NCBI RefSeq assembly: GCF_030815955.1 | Contig: NZ_JAUSXK010000001.1 | Coordinates: 2,666,001 to 2,730,000 of the forward strand | Origin: Microbacterium murale | GTDB lineage: Bacteria > Actinomycetota > Actinomycetes > Actinomycetales > Microbacteriaceae | Reading direction: 5' to 3' | DNA: 64,000 nucleotides | Shown: positions 34,709-42,866 of the stretch, one piece after another | Layout: every line of letters begins with the position of its first letter | Numbering within the stretch: position 1 is the stretch's first letter | Program-made: the position numbers and the translations under genes | Notes under the pieces: model-generated | The model's database searches: none | What the model saw: only the letters and a program-made list of their open reading frames with translations | Told to the model about the DNA's origin: nothing

Positions 34709-37522
34709 GCGTTCACCTCATGGGAGTCGGTGTCGGAGGTGGTCAGGTGCGCGGAAGGCGTTGGCATCGCGAGGTCGAGCAGCTCGGCATCCGTCCACGC
34801 GGCCTCCGCGAGGATCGTGCGGGCGAGGCCCGCGTCGGATGCTGTCGCGAACACCGCGAGCGGACTCGAGGTCCCCGCGGCAGCCCGTGCGGACGCTGCC
34901 GCCGCAGCATCCTGCAGCATCGCGGTCGCCTGATCGCGCTGCCCGCCGGTGAAACGGTCGATGCCGTCGATGACGACGAGAGTGGGCGCCCCACGCAGAG
35001 CTTCGCGAAGGTCTGCGAGTGCAGCATCCGCATCGTCGACCAGCACGCAGCCGACGTGACTGCGTACCCAGGCCGCCCGGCCGGGCAGCAGATGCCCGGC
35101 GACCCGCAGTTTGCCTGCATCCGGCGTCAGCCTGCCGGCAACGGCCAGCGCGAGGGCACGGCGTACGCGGCCGTCGTGTCCGGTGGCGATGAGCGCCGTG
35201 CCGGGGGCGACCCGCAGCGTGACGTCCTCGAGGATCGGTGCATCCGCACTCAGCACGAGTTCGTCCGCCGCGACGACCGAGCCGTCGCCAGGCCACGCCT
35301 CGAGGTGTCGTTCACGTTCGACGGCTTCGCCCTCGATGTCGACGCTCGGCAGGATCTTCTCCAGCCACGCGGGGATCTGCCAGGCGCGCTCGCCGAGGAT
35401 CGCCATGAGTGCCGGGATCAGCGTCATGCGCACCAGGAATGCATCGATCGCGATGCCGGCGGCGAGACCGAGGGCGATCGGCTTGAGCGAGGAGTCGCCC
35501 TCGGGGACGAATGCGACGAACACCGCGAACATGATGAGTCCCGCCGCGGTGACGACCTTCGCGGATCCGGTGAATCCACTGCGCACTGCACGGAGCGCGG
35601 CCGCGCGGCGCACGCTCCGGTCGGGTGAGCGGCCGTCGGGGTCGTGCACGAAGTCTTCGCGCATCCGGGAGACCAGGAACACCTGATAGTCCATCGCGAG
35701 ACCGAACAGCACGCCCATGAGGATGATCGGCATGAAGCTGATGATCGGACCGACCTTGGCGACGTGCAGCAGATCCGCGAACCAGCCCCACTCGAAAACT
35801 GCTCCGACGACACCGAATGCCGCGACGATCGAGAGCAGGTAACCGAGGGCCGCAGTGATGGGCACCCAGAGCGAGCGGAACACGATCGTCAGCAGGATCA
35901 GTGACAGACCGATCACGAAGACACCGAAGGGCAGCAGCGCGTTTCCGAGCTGGTCGGAGATGTCGATCGCGACCGCGGTGAAGCCTGTGACCTTCAGCGT
36001 CGATGCCGAAGTCGTCGAGCCACTCGTCGTGGTGCGAGCGCAGTTCGCGCACGAGATCACTCGTGGCGGGGTCATCCGGTGCGGTCTCGGGGATCACCTG
36101 CACGATGCCGGTGTCCGCGGTCTCGTTCGGGGTGGCGAGTGCGACCTCTTTCACGCCGTCGATCTCGGCGACGGCATCCCCGAGGTCTTCCATCAGGGTG
36201 AGGGGATCGGTCGACGTGACGATCGTGCCGGTGAGGATGAGAGGGCCGTTGAATCCGGCACCGAACTCCTCCGCGACGAGGTCGTAACTCTGCCGAGCCT
36301 CGTCGTCGGGCGCGAGCACGCCGGCATTGGGCAGGGCGAGGTTCAGGCTGAGAGCGGGGACGGCGACGACGCCGAGGCCGATGACGACGGCGAGGGACGT
36401 GAGGATCGGATGCTTCGTCACGCCGCCGACCCAGCGGTCGCTGAATCCGAGGCGGGGTTTGGCCTCCTTGCCCTTCTTGGGCGCCTTGATCTTCTTCGGG
36501 CGGCCGACGATACGGCCCTTCAGGAAGCCGAGTACTGCGGGGGTGAGCGTCACGGCGATCGCCACGGCGAACGCGACGGCGACGGAGGCGGCGATTCCCA
36601 TGGTCGTCAGGAACGGGATTCCGGCGAAGCCGAGACCGATCAGTGCGATCAGCACGGTGATACCGGCGAACACCACCGCGGACCCGGCGGTTCCGACAGC
36701 GCGGGCGGCCGACTCCTCCGGATCGACGCCTTCGCGCACCTGATCCTGATGCCGGGCCATGATGAACAGTGCATAGTCGATGCCGACCGCGAGTCCCAGC
36801 ATCAAGGCGAGCAGCGGTGTGGTCGAGGAGACGCTCGCGAACGCGGTGGCGGCGAAGATACCGGCCATCGAGATGCCGACGCCGAGCATTGCGGTGAGAA
36901 GCGGAAGGCCGGCGATGACGAAGGAGCGGAAGGTGACGATCAGCACCAGCAGCGCGATGATGAGGCCGACGGCTTCGGTGAGGGTCACGCCAGGGATCGA
37001 GATGGCAAACAGATCTCCACCGAGCTTGGTCTGCGAACCGTCGGGCAGCGCACTCGCGAGCTCATCGACGTCCGCGGTCAGCGCGTCCTTCGTCTCAGCA
37101 GACACGTCGGTGGCCTGACCGTCGAACTGCAACTGGACGATCGCCGCGGTCTCGCCCTCGTTGACCATCCCCTCGATCGTCTCGTCGTAGGGGGAGGTGA
37201 CCGCCAGTACGCCATCGAGGTCGCTCAGTTCGTCGACAGCATCCTCGATCGGTTCGCGGTACTCGTCGTCGGTGATCGAGTCGCCGTCGGCGGCGACGAC
37301 GATGAACTGCGCGTTCGTGCCGCTCACCTGGGGGAACGAACGCGAGAGCTGCTCGAGGCCGTCCTGCGACTCGGTGCCGGGAATGCTGAACGAGTTGTCC
37401 GTGCCCTGGTTGAGTGCGAGCGCACCGCCGCCGGCGACGCCGAGGACGATGAGCCAGGCGACGAGCACTCGCCAGGGGTGGCGGAACGACCAGCGTCCGA
37501 GTGACGACAGGAGAGTGGACAC
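34705..37522 (-). CDS. MMPL-family transporter with degenerate ABC-ATPase-like C-terminus, frameshifted
   Basis: RND-superfamily exporter, about 938 residues once one frameshift is corrected. Two MMPL halves are visible, the first with LMLGLAVGIDYALFIMARHQ and the second with GVLFGLAMDYQVFLVSRMRE. The frame breaks at about 35997-36000; removing one base gives FGIDLKVTGFTAVAID. After the last helix lies a cytoplasmic domain of about 220 residues resembling an ABC nucleotide-binding domain without a Walker A lysine (ATGHDGRVRRALALAVAGR) but with LVVIDGIDRF. GTG start with GGAGG upstream. Likely repressed by the divergent TetR. Confidence 0.87.
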
Positions 37523-37552
37523 AGATTCCTCCGGGACGGCGGACGAGAGACT

Positions 37553-37570
37553 GGATACAGTGATGTATCC
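37553..37570. promoter_or_regulatory. TetR operator, upstream half of tandem pair
   Basis: GGATACA-GTGA-TGTATCC inverted repeat in the divergent region between the MMPL and TetR genes. It abuts a second palindrome with the same GATACA half-site. Confidence 0.75.
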
Positions 37571-37586
37571 GATACACATGTGTATC
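37571..37586. promoter_or_regulatory. TetR operator, second of tandem pair
   Basis: Perfect palindrome GATACACATGTGTATC directly following the first. Centres are 17 bp apart, which would allow two dimers on nearly opposite faces, as for QacR/TetR-type cooperative binding. The bound protein is inferred from position. Confidence 0.8.
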
Positions 37587-37650
37587 CTACGGTGGGTCGT
37601 GCGCGCGAATCTGTGCGCCGGATGTGAAAGTGTGGAGGGAGGAGGCTTCG

Positions 37651-38283
37651 ATGACGATTCCCGTGACGAGACGGCGAGAGAACACGCGTGCGCGCCTGCT
37701 GGATGCCGCGGCAGAGGTGTTCGCCGAGGTCGGGCTCGAAGGTGCCAGCGTCGAGGCGATCTGCGACCGCGCCGGCTTCACGCGCGGGGCGTTCTACTCG
37801 AACTTCGAGTCGAAGGACGAGCTCTTCCTCGAGCTCGCATCCTCGGTGGCCGAGCAGCGTCTGGCATCAGTGCGCGGGCGCATCGAGGAGTTCGTCGCCG
37901 CAGGCGTGCTGAACGGCGATGCCGATCCCATCGAGCTCGTGCAGAAGGTGATGGATTCCGGGCTGGACGATCGACTGAGCGTCCTCATGATGAGCGAGAT
38001 CCGCATCCGCGCGCTGCGCGATGAAGGCTTCGGCAAGGCGTATCTCGCGCAGGATCGGGCGATGACCGCGAGCATCGAGGAGATCATCCAGGGCATCGTC
38101 GACTCCGGCCTGTTCGCGCTGCGGATCGATGTGCCCACCGCTGCACAGATGCTCATGGTCCAGTGGGAGGGCTGCATGGCGCGTGCGGCGGTGTCCGGCT
38201 GGGACGGCGAGAAGCTGCATCGTGCCGGTGCCGAGGCGCTCGGGCATCTCGTCGAACTGCTCATCGCCCCTGCCGCAGGCTGA
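37651..38283 (+). CDS. TetR-family regulator of the MMPL/YhgE genes
   Basis: Repressor of 210 residues with an N-terminal HTH (TRARLLDAAAEVFAEVGLEG, then TRGAFYSNFESKDELFLEL) and an effector domain of ordinary length. The ATG at 37651 is chosen because GGAGGGAGGAGG lies just upstream. It is divergent from the MMPL permease over two GATACA palindromes, the usual layout of a local efflux repressor. The ligand is unknown. Confidence 0.92.
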   Translation: MTIPVTRRRENTRARLLDAAAEVFAEVGLEGASVEAICDRAGFTRGAFYSNFESKDELFLELASSVAEQRLASVRGRIEEFVAAGVLNGDADPIELVQKVMDSGLDDRLSVLMMSEIRIRALRDEGFGKAYLAQDRAMTASIEEIIQGIVDSGLFALRIDVPTAAQMLMVQWEGCMARAAVSGWDGEKLHRAGAEALGHLVELLIAPAAG

Positions 38284-38318
38284 GGCGGCGCTGCGGCGAC
38301 CGCAGTGTGGGGTAGGGC

Positions 38319-39296
38319 CTACTCGGCGGCGAGCAGCGTGTGGCAGCGTTCGAGACGCTCGAGCCACCAGTCGCGACGCTCGGCGGATGCCGCGAGCTTG
38401 TCGAGTCGCGCCGTGTCGGGGGTGACGCGGCCGACGGGGATGGAGCCCTTTGTCGGGGAGAGATCTGCGACGTCCTCGACGAACAGTGCGCCGGTGCCCA
38501 GACCGCAGTCGTAGTCGAGGTGGGGGAGCGCGGCGGCGAGAGCCGCGCCCTGCGACAGTCCCACCGCGGTGTCGAGCGCGCTGGAGACTACGGCCGGGAG
38601 CCCAGCGGCGACGACGATCTGCAGCGCGCGCGTGAGGCCGCCGAGTGGCTGCGCCTTGATCACGATCAGGTCGGCGGCGCCTGCCCTGGCGACTGCGAGG
38701 GGATCATCGGCCTTGCGGATGCTCTCGTCTGCTGCGATCGGGATGCCCATGTACTTCACGCGTGAACGCAGCTCGGCGAGCTCCTCGACGCTCGCGCAGG
38801 GCTGCTCGGCGTACTCGAGGTCGAACTCCGCGAGGGCGTGGATGGCGTGCTCTGCCTCATCGACGTTCCACGCGCCGTTCGCATCGATGCGCACACGGCC
38901 TTCCGGACCCAGCGCGTCGCGTGCTGCGCGCACCCTCGCGATGTCGTCGCTCAGCGACTGGCCGGGTTCTGCGACCTTGACCTTGGCGGTACGGCATCCA
39001 GGGAATCGTGCCAGCACGCGGGAAACGTCGGCAGCGGCGACGGCCGGCACTGTCGCGTTCACGCCGATGGACTGCCGCAGCGGAACGGGCTGCGTGCTCC
39101 AGGCGTAGTCGATCGCCGAGGCGAGCCAGACGGATGCCTCGGCATCCGCGTACTCGACGAACGGCGAGAACTCCGCCCAGCCCTCCGGTCCCTCGAAAAG
39201 CAGCGCCTCGCGCACATCGACGCCTCGGAAGCGGGTCGTCATGGGAAGGGCGACCACACGGGCCGTGTCGAGCAGCTCTGCAAGCGACGGGATCAT
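38319..39296 (-). CDS. menC: o-succinylbenzoate synthase
   Basis: Enolase-superfamily enzyme of menaquinone synthesis, dehydrating SHCHC to o-succinylbenzoate. The 325 residues show the catalytic KxK (AKVKVAEPG), metal ligands in RIDANGAW, YAEQPC and AADES, and the second lysine in IKAQPLGG. The MenC actinobacterial length fits. menB and menE lie 2.6 kb away, which supports MenC over a muconate cycloisomerase or dipeptide epimerase. Start ATG 39296 follows GGTGAC. Confidence 0.92.
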   Translation of the reverse strand: MIPSLAELLDTARVVALPMTTRFRGVDVREALLFEGPEGWAEFSPFVEYADAEASVWLASAIDYAWSTQPVPLRQSIGVNATVPAVAAADVSRVLARFPGCRTAKVKVAEPGQSLSDDIARVRAARDALGPEGRVRIDANGAWNVDEAEHAIHALAEFDLEYAEQPCASVEELAELRSRVKYMGIPIAADESIRKADDPLAVARAGAADLIVIKAQPLGGLTRALQIVVAAGLPAVVSSALDTAVGLSQGAALAAALPHLDYDCGLGTGALFVEDVADLSPTKGSIPVGRVTPDTARLDKLAASAERRDWWLERLERCHTLLAAE

Positions 39297-39359
39297 GTCA
39301 CCATCATGCCCTTCCGCGCTCGCCGCGGCCCGCCCGCCGTGCCGAATCAGTCGCGCAGC

Positions 39360-39446
39360 GGTACACATGGCTGGCCAAAGGTACGGATGGCTGTGGAAAA
39401 GAGGTGTTTCAGCAGCCATCCGTGATTCTGAACCGCCAAGTGTGCC
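39360..39446. repeat. 87-base two-tier inverted repeat
   Basis: Outer arms GGTACACATGGC (39360-39371) and GCCAAGTGTGCC (39435-39446) pair with one mismatch. Inner arms ACGGATGGCTG (39383-39393) and CAGCCATCCGT (39413-39423) pair perfectly, and GAAA/TTTC continue inward. It lies between the GNAT stop and menC. No transposase or obvious target duplication was seen. It may be a terminator, a structured leader or a small non-autonomous element. Confidence 0.65.
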
Positions 39447-39464
39447 GACGGCGCGGGCGAACGT

Positions 39465-40481
39465 TCAGGCCAGTCGCTTCTGCAGCTCGGCCATAAATTC
39501 GGAAGGGGCGAAGCCCAGACTGCGGTTGATGGCGAGCATGTGCTCGTTGACGCCGGCGTTGTACGTGTAGACCGCGCGTACGCCGGAGGCGTGCTCTTGC
39601 AGGGTCCGCAGATTGGCGATCTTGACGGCCATGCCCAGTCGATGGCCGCGGGCCTCCCGCCGCACGAGAGTGCCCCATTGGTACGCGTTCCCGTCGTCGC
39701 CGGACACGACCAGCTGCGTGAACGCGACGACACGGCCGGTGCGGTCGCAGGCGACGGTGCCGAAGCTGCGCCGGTTCTGCCGCGCGAGCAGCGTTTCGCT
39801 CCTGCGGATCTCGCCGACGTCGACCGTGGCCTGCTCGATCTCGAGATCGCCGACAGGCGCCTCGGTGTCGACGGCGGCGTCGAGCTCGGCCCATCCGCTG
39901 ACGACCTGTTGGGGCACGCTGCCGATCCAGGATCGCAGCGTGAATTCCCCTGAATGGGCGGATGCTTCTGCGCTGAGTGCGGCGAGATGCGCGGCTGAGA
40001 CCGGCAGCCGCAGGCGGCTCTGCACATCCCCGAGTGCCAGTGCATAGCCGTGGCGCCGCGCGAACTCGCGACCTGGAACGCCCGCGCCGTCGTCGCCTGC
40101 GCTCCAGGGCCAGGATGCGCTCGCCTTGAGGACGTCTCGACCTGCGCTGCGAGCCTCGGCTTCGAGCGCCGTGAGCACGGCCGTGCCGATGCCTTGGCGC
40201 CGGAGGTCGGGCGCGACGTGCACGCCGAGCGTCGCCACCCGGGTGTTGTCGCGCAGGGGGAGTGCGAGTCGACCGCCCGCGACGATCTCACCGTCGATTC
40301 GAGCCAGGTAGGCACGGCGGTCGATCGTCTCGGTGGCCTGCTGCAGTTCATGCTGCGATTCGTTGCGCGTCCACACCGCAGTCGCAGCGCCGCGGTCTGC
40401 GCGCTCGGCGCTGGCGTAGATGTCCCACCACAGATTCACCGCGGAACCGTCGAACGGGTCGATCTGGATGAGTTCGAGCAT
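39465..40481 (-). CDS. two-domain GNAT-family N-acetyltransferase
   Basis: Protein of 338 residues with two tandem GNAT folds. The N-terminal acetyl-CoA loop is VAPDLRRQGIGTAVLTALEAEA near residue 90, and the C-terminal domain holds LVRREARGHRLGMAVKIANL and NRSLGFAPSEFM. This architecture recalls mycothiol synthase but is not specific. The start is set by TACGTT (40488-40493) six bases before the ATG. It reads toward menC. Confidence 0.88.
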   Translation of the reverse strand: MLELIQIDPFDGSAVNLWWDIYASAERADRGAATAVWTRNESQHELQQATETIDRRAYLARIDGEIVAGGRLALPLRDNTRVATLGVHVAPDLRRQGIGTAVLTALEAEARSAGRDVLKASASWPWSAGDDGAGVPGREFARRHGYALALGDVQSRLRLPVSAAHLAALSAEASAHSGEFTLRSWIGSVPQQVVSGWAELDAAVDTEAPVGDLEIEQATVDVGEIRRSETLLARQNRRSFGTVACDRTGRVVAFTQLVVSGDDGNAYQWGTLVRREARGHRLGMAVKIANLRTLQEHASGVRAVYTYNAGVNEHMLAINRSLGFAPSEFMAELQKRLA

Positions 40482-40521
40482 CCTGCAAACGTAACCTGAT
40501 CATTCGTCCATCAATGCGTCG

Positions 40522-40551
40522 TTGACAATAGTGTGTGAGGCACAGTAATGT
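40522..40551 (+). promoter_or_regulatory. leaderless promoter with PadR-type inverted repeat
   Basis: TTGACA (40522-40527), 18-base spacer, TAATGT (40546-40551), then seven bases to the PadR ATG. The spacer contains TGTG-N5-CACA (40532-40544), a candidate operator for PadR self-repression. Confidence 0.7.
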
Positions 40552-40558
40552 GATGGTC

Positions 40559-40891
40559 ATGAACGAAACCCTCGACACGCACCTGCAGGAGCTGCGGCGC
40601 GGCACGGTCGTGCTCGCCTGTCTGCAACTGCTGCGCACGGCGGGATACGGGTACGCGCTGCTCGAAGAACTCGAGCGCCGCGGATTCGCCACCGACGCGA
40701 ACACGCTGTACCCGCTGCTTCGTCGTCTGGAGAAGCAGGAGTACCTGACCAGCGAGTGGAACACCGACGAGGCTCGTCCTCGCAAGTTCTACCGCACCTC
40801 GGACGCCGGCACCCGGCTCGCCGACACACTCACCCAGGAGTGGCTCGCGCTCACCACTGCGATCGCCACGCTCACAGAAGAGGACAACTGA
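40559..40891 (+). CDS. PadR-family transcriptional regulator
   Basis: Winged-helix repressor of 110 residues: LRRGTVVLACLQLLRTAGYG, the recognition region DANTLYPLLRRLEKQEYL and wing RPRKFYRTSDAGTRLAD. This is the short PadR-s2 type that pairs with membrane proteins carrying an N-terminal permease prefix domain. The next gene begins two bases later and is exactly such a protein. The ATG at 40559 is supported by the promoter seven bases upstream. Confidence 0.92.
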   Translation: MNETLDTHLQELRRGTVVLACLQLLRTAGYGYALLEELERRGFATDANTLYPLLRRLEKQEYLTSEWNTDEARPRKFYRTSDAGTRLADTLTQEWLALTTAIATLTEEDN

Positions 40892-40892
40892 C

Positions 40893-41858
40893 ATGACAAC
40901 GCCCACGACCTCCTCGCTCACCGAGCGCTACATCAGCGCCACGATCCGCAGCCTCAGGCCAGAGGCGCAGTCGGACGTCCGGGCGGAGCTCGAGGCGTCG
41001 ATCGAGGATGCGATCGACGCGCGGCTCGACCAGGGCGATTCTCCGGAAGACGCCGAGCGCGCGGTGCTCACCGGCCTCGGCGACCCCGGAATCCTCGCCG
41101 CCGGATACGCCGACCGTCCGCTGCACCTCATCGGCCCGCGGTATTACCTCGCGTGGTGGCGTCTGCTGAAGCTCCTGCTGATCATCGTGCCCGTCTGCGC
41201 GGTGGTGGGTGTGGCGATCGCGCAGGCGGTGAATGGGGCATCGGTCGGCGAGATCATCGGCGCCTCGATCGCCGTCGCGCTCTCGGTCATCGTCCATATC
41301 TGCTTCTGGGTGACTCTGATCTTCTTCGTGCTCGAGCGCGTGGGCGCCGACACCGGGCTGAAGTGGGACGTCGACCAGCTGCCTGAGCCGATGCAGAACG
41401 GTGCCGGACGGCAGGATGCCATCGCGTCGCTCGTGTTCCTGGTGATCGGTGTGGGCGCGGTGTTCTGGGACGCCTTCATCGGGTTCTTCCCGACGGGCGG
41501 CGAACACATCCCGCTGCTGAACCCGGGGCTGTGGCCGTGGGGGATCGCGGTCTTCTTCGCGCTGATCGTCGCCGAGGCGCTGTTGTCCGTCGCCGTCTAC
41601 GCGAAGCGGCGGTGGACGGTCGGCGCAGCCGTGATCAACACTCTGCTGGCGGTGGGCTTCGCCGTCTGGTCGCTCACGCTTCTCGTTCGCGGCGAACTGA
41701 TCAACCCTGAGTTCCTGAGCTTCGTGTTCACCGACAACGGGGTCAAGGGGGACACCATGCAGGTCCTCACAGTCGTCACCGGCTTCTGCCTCGCCGCCTT
41801 CCCGGTGTGGGACATTGTGGACGGCTGGACCAAGACGGCGCGGGCGAGCCGCGCCTGA
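40893..41858 (+). CDS. membrane protein with N-terminal permease-prefix (HAAS-like) domain
   Basis: Protein of 321 residues. Residues 1-75 form a small helical domain (YISATIRSLRPEAQSDVRAE, then GDPGILAAGYADR), the kind found next to PadR regulators. About seven hydrophobic segments follow. The molecular function is unknown; PadR-linked prefix-domain proteins are thought to act in signalling or as permease partners. It is co-transcribed with the PadR gene and ended by a strong hairpin. Confidence 0.85.
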   Translation: MTTPTTSSLTERYISATIRSLRPEAQSDVRAELEASIEDAIDARLDQGDSPEDAERAVLTGLGDPGILAAGYADRPLHLIGPRYYLAWWRLLKLLLIIVPVCAVVGVAIAQAVNGASVGEIIGASIAVALSVIVHICFWVTLIFFVLERVGADTGLKWDVDQLPEPMQNGAGRQDAIASLVFLVIGVGAVFWDAFIGFFPTGGEHIPLLNPGLWPWGIAVFFALIVAEALLSVAVYAKRRWTVGAAVINTLLAVGFAVWSLTLLVRGELINPEFLSFVFTDNGVKGDTMQVLTVVTGFCLAAFPVWDIVDGWTKTARASRA

Positions 41859-41870
41859 GCTGGATCGGAT

Positions 41871-41908
41871 GCAGGAAGCGCCGTCTCCGCGGAGGCGGCG
41901 CTTCCTGC
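41871..41908. terminator. 38-base near-perfect palindrome after the PadR operon
   Basis: GCAGGAAGCGCCG/CGGCGCTTCCTGC arms with a CTCCGCGGAG centre and one mismatched pair. It is 12 bases after the membrane-protein stop and 22 bases before the menB -10 box, so it would insulate menB from read-through. Confidence 0.75.
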
Positions 41909-41943
41909 GTGAGGTGCGCACCTCGAGGAATAGGCTGGATGCC

Positions 41944-42855
41944 GTGGCCACTGCATCCGTCTCCGACCTGTTCGATCCCGCCGAATGGGTGCCAGCGCCC
42001 GGCGCCGAGGATTACACCGACATCACCGCGCACGTCACGCACGACGGCGGCGTCGCCCGGATCGCGTTCGACCGGCCCGAGGTGCGCAACGCCTTCCGGC
42101 CGCACACCGTGGACGAGTTGTATCGGGCACTGGACATCGCGCGCCAGGATCCGAAGATCGGCGCCGTGCTGCTCACAGGCAACGGGCCGAGCGCGAAGGA
42201 CGGCGGATGGGCGTTCTGCTCCGGGGGTGACCAGCGCATCCGTGGCCGCGACGGCTACAAGTACTCCGAGGACGAGACCACCGTCGCGGATCCCGCGCGA
42301 GCCGGACGCCTGCACATCCTCGAGGTGCAAAGACTGATCCGATTCATGCCCAAGGTCGTCATCGCTGTGGTCCCGGGATGGGCGGCAGGCGGCGGGCATT
42401 CGCTGCACGTGGTGTGCGACCTGACCGTGGCCAGTGCAGAGCATGGCAGGTTCAAGCAGACGGATGCCGACGTCGGCAGCTTCGACGCCGGCTACGGCTC
42501 GGCGTACATGGCCAGGCAGACCGGGCAGAAGATCGCCCGCGAGGTGTTCTTCCTCGCGGAGGAGTACTCCGCGCAGCGCGCCTACGAAATGGGTGCGGTG
42601 AACCGCGTGGTGCCGCATGCCGAGCTCGAGCGCGAGGCGCTGCAGATGGCGCGAACGGTGCTGACGAAGTCGCCCACGGCGATCCGGATGCTCAAGTTCG
42701 CGTTCAACGCGGTGGATGACGGCCTGGTCGGCCAGCAGGTGTTCGCCGGCGAGGCGACTCGACTGGCGTACGGCACGGATGAGGCCGTGGAGGGACGCGA
42801 TTCATTCCTCGAGAAACGCGACCCCGACTGGACGTCATTTCCTTGGCACTTCTGA
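41944..42855 (+). CDS. menB: 1,4-dihydroxy-2-naphthoyl-CoA synthase
   Basis: Crotonase-fold enzyme closing the naphthoquinone ring in menaquinone synthesis. The 303 residues contain AFCSGGDQRIRGRDGYK, VPGWAAGGGHSLHVVCDLTV (oxyanion hole) and the MenB-specific DADVGSFDAGYGSAYMARQTG with the catalytic aspartate/tyrosine region. The C-terminus PDWTSFPWHF is diagnostic. The GTG start has TAGGCT seven bases upstream. menE follows 11 bases later. Confidence 0.96.
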   Translation: MATASVSDLFDPAEWVPAPGAEDYTDITAHVTHDGGVARIAFDRPEVRNAFRPHTVDELYRALDIARQDPKIGAVLLTGNGPSAKDGGWAFCSGGDQRIRGRDGYKYSEDETTVADPARAGRLHILEVQRLIRFMPKVVIAVVPGWAAGGGHSLHVVCDLTVASAEHGRFKQTDADVGSFDAGYGSAYMARQTGQKIAREVFFLAEEYSAQRAYEMGAVNRVVPHAELEREALQMARTVLTKSPTAIRMLKFAFNAVDDGLVGQQVFAGEATRLAYGTDEAVEGRDSFLEKRDPDWTSFPWHF

Positions 42856-42866
42856 AGGACTGACGG

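Noticed and set aside
35855..37504. Long plus-strand frame opposite the MMPL gene (about 549 residues)
   Set aside because: Composition is D/G/E/R/H-rich with no domain, and the opposite strand encodes clear MMPL membrane segments.
39360..39446. Insertion sequence remnant
   Set aside because: No transposase fragment inside or beside it and no clear target-site duplication.
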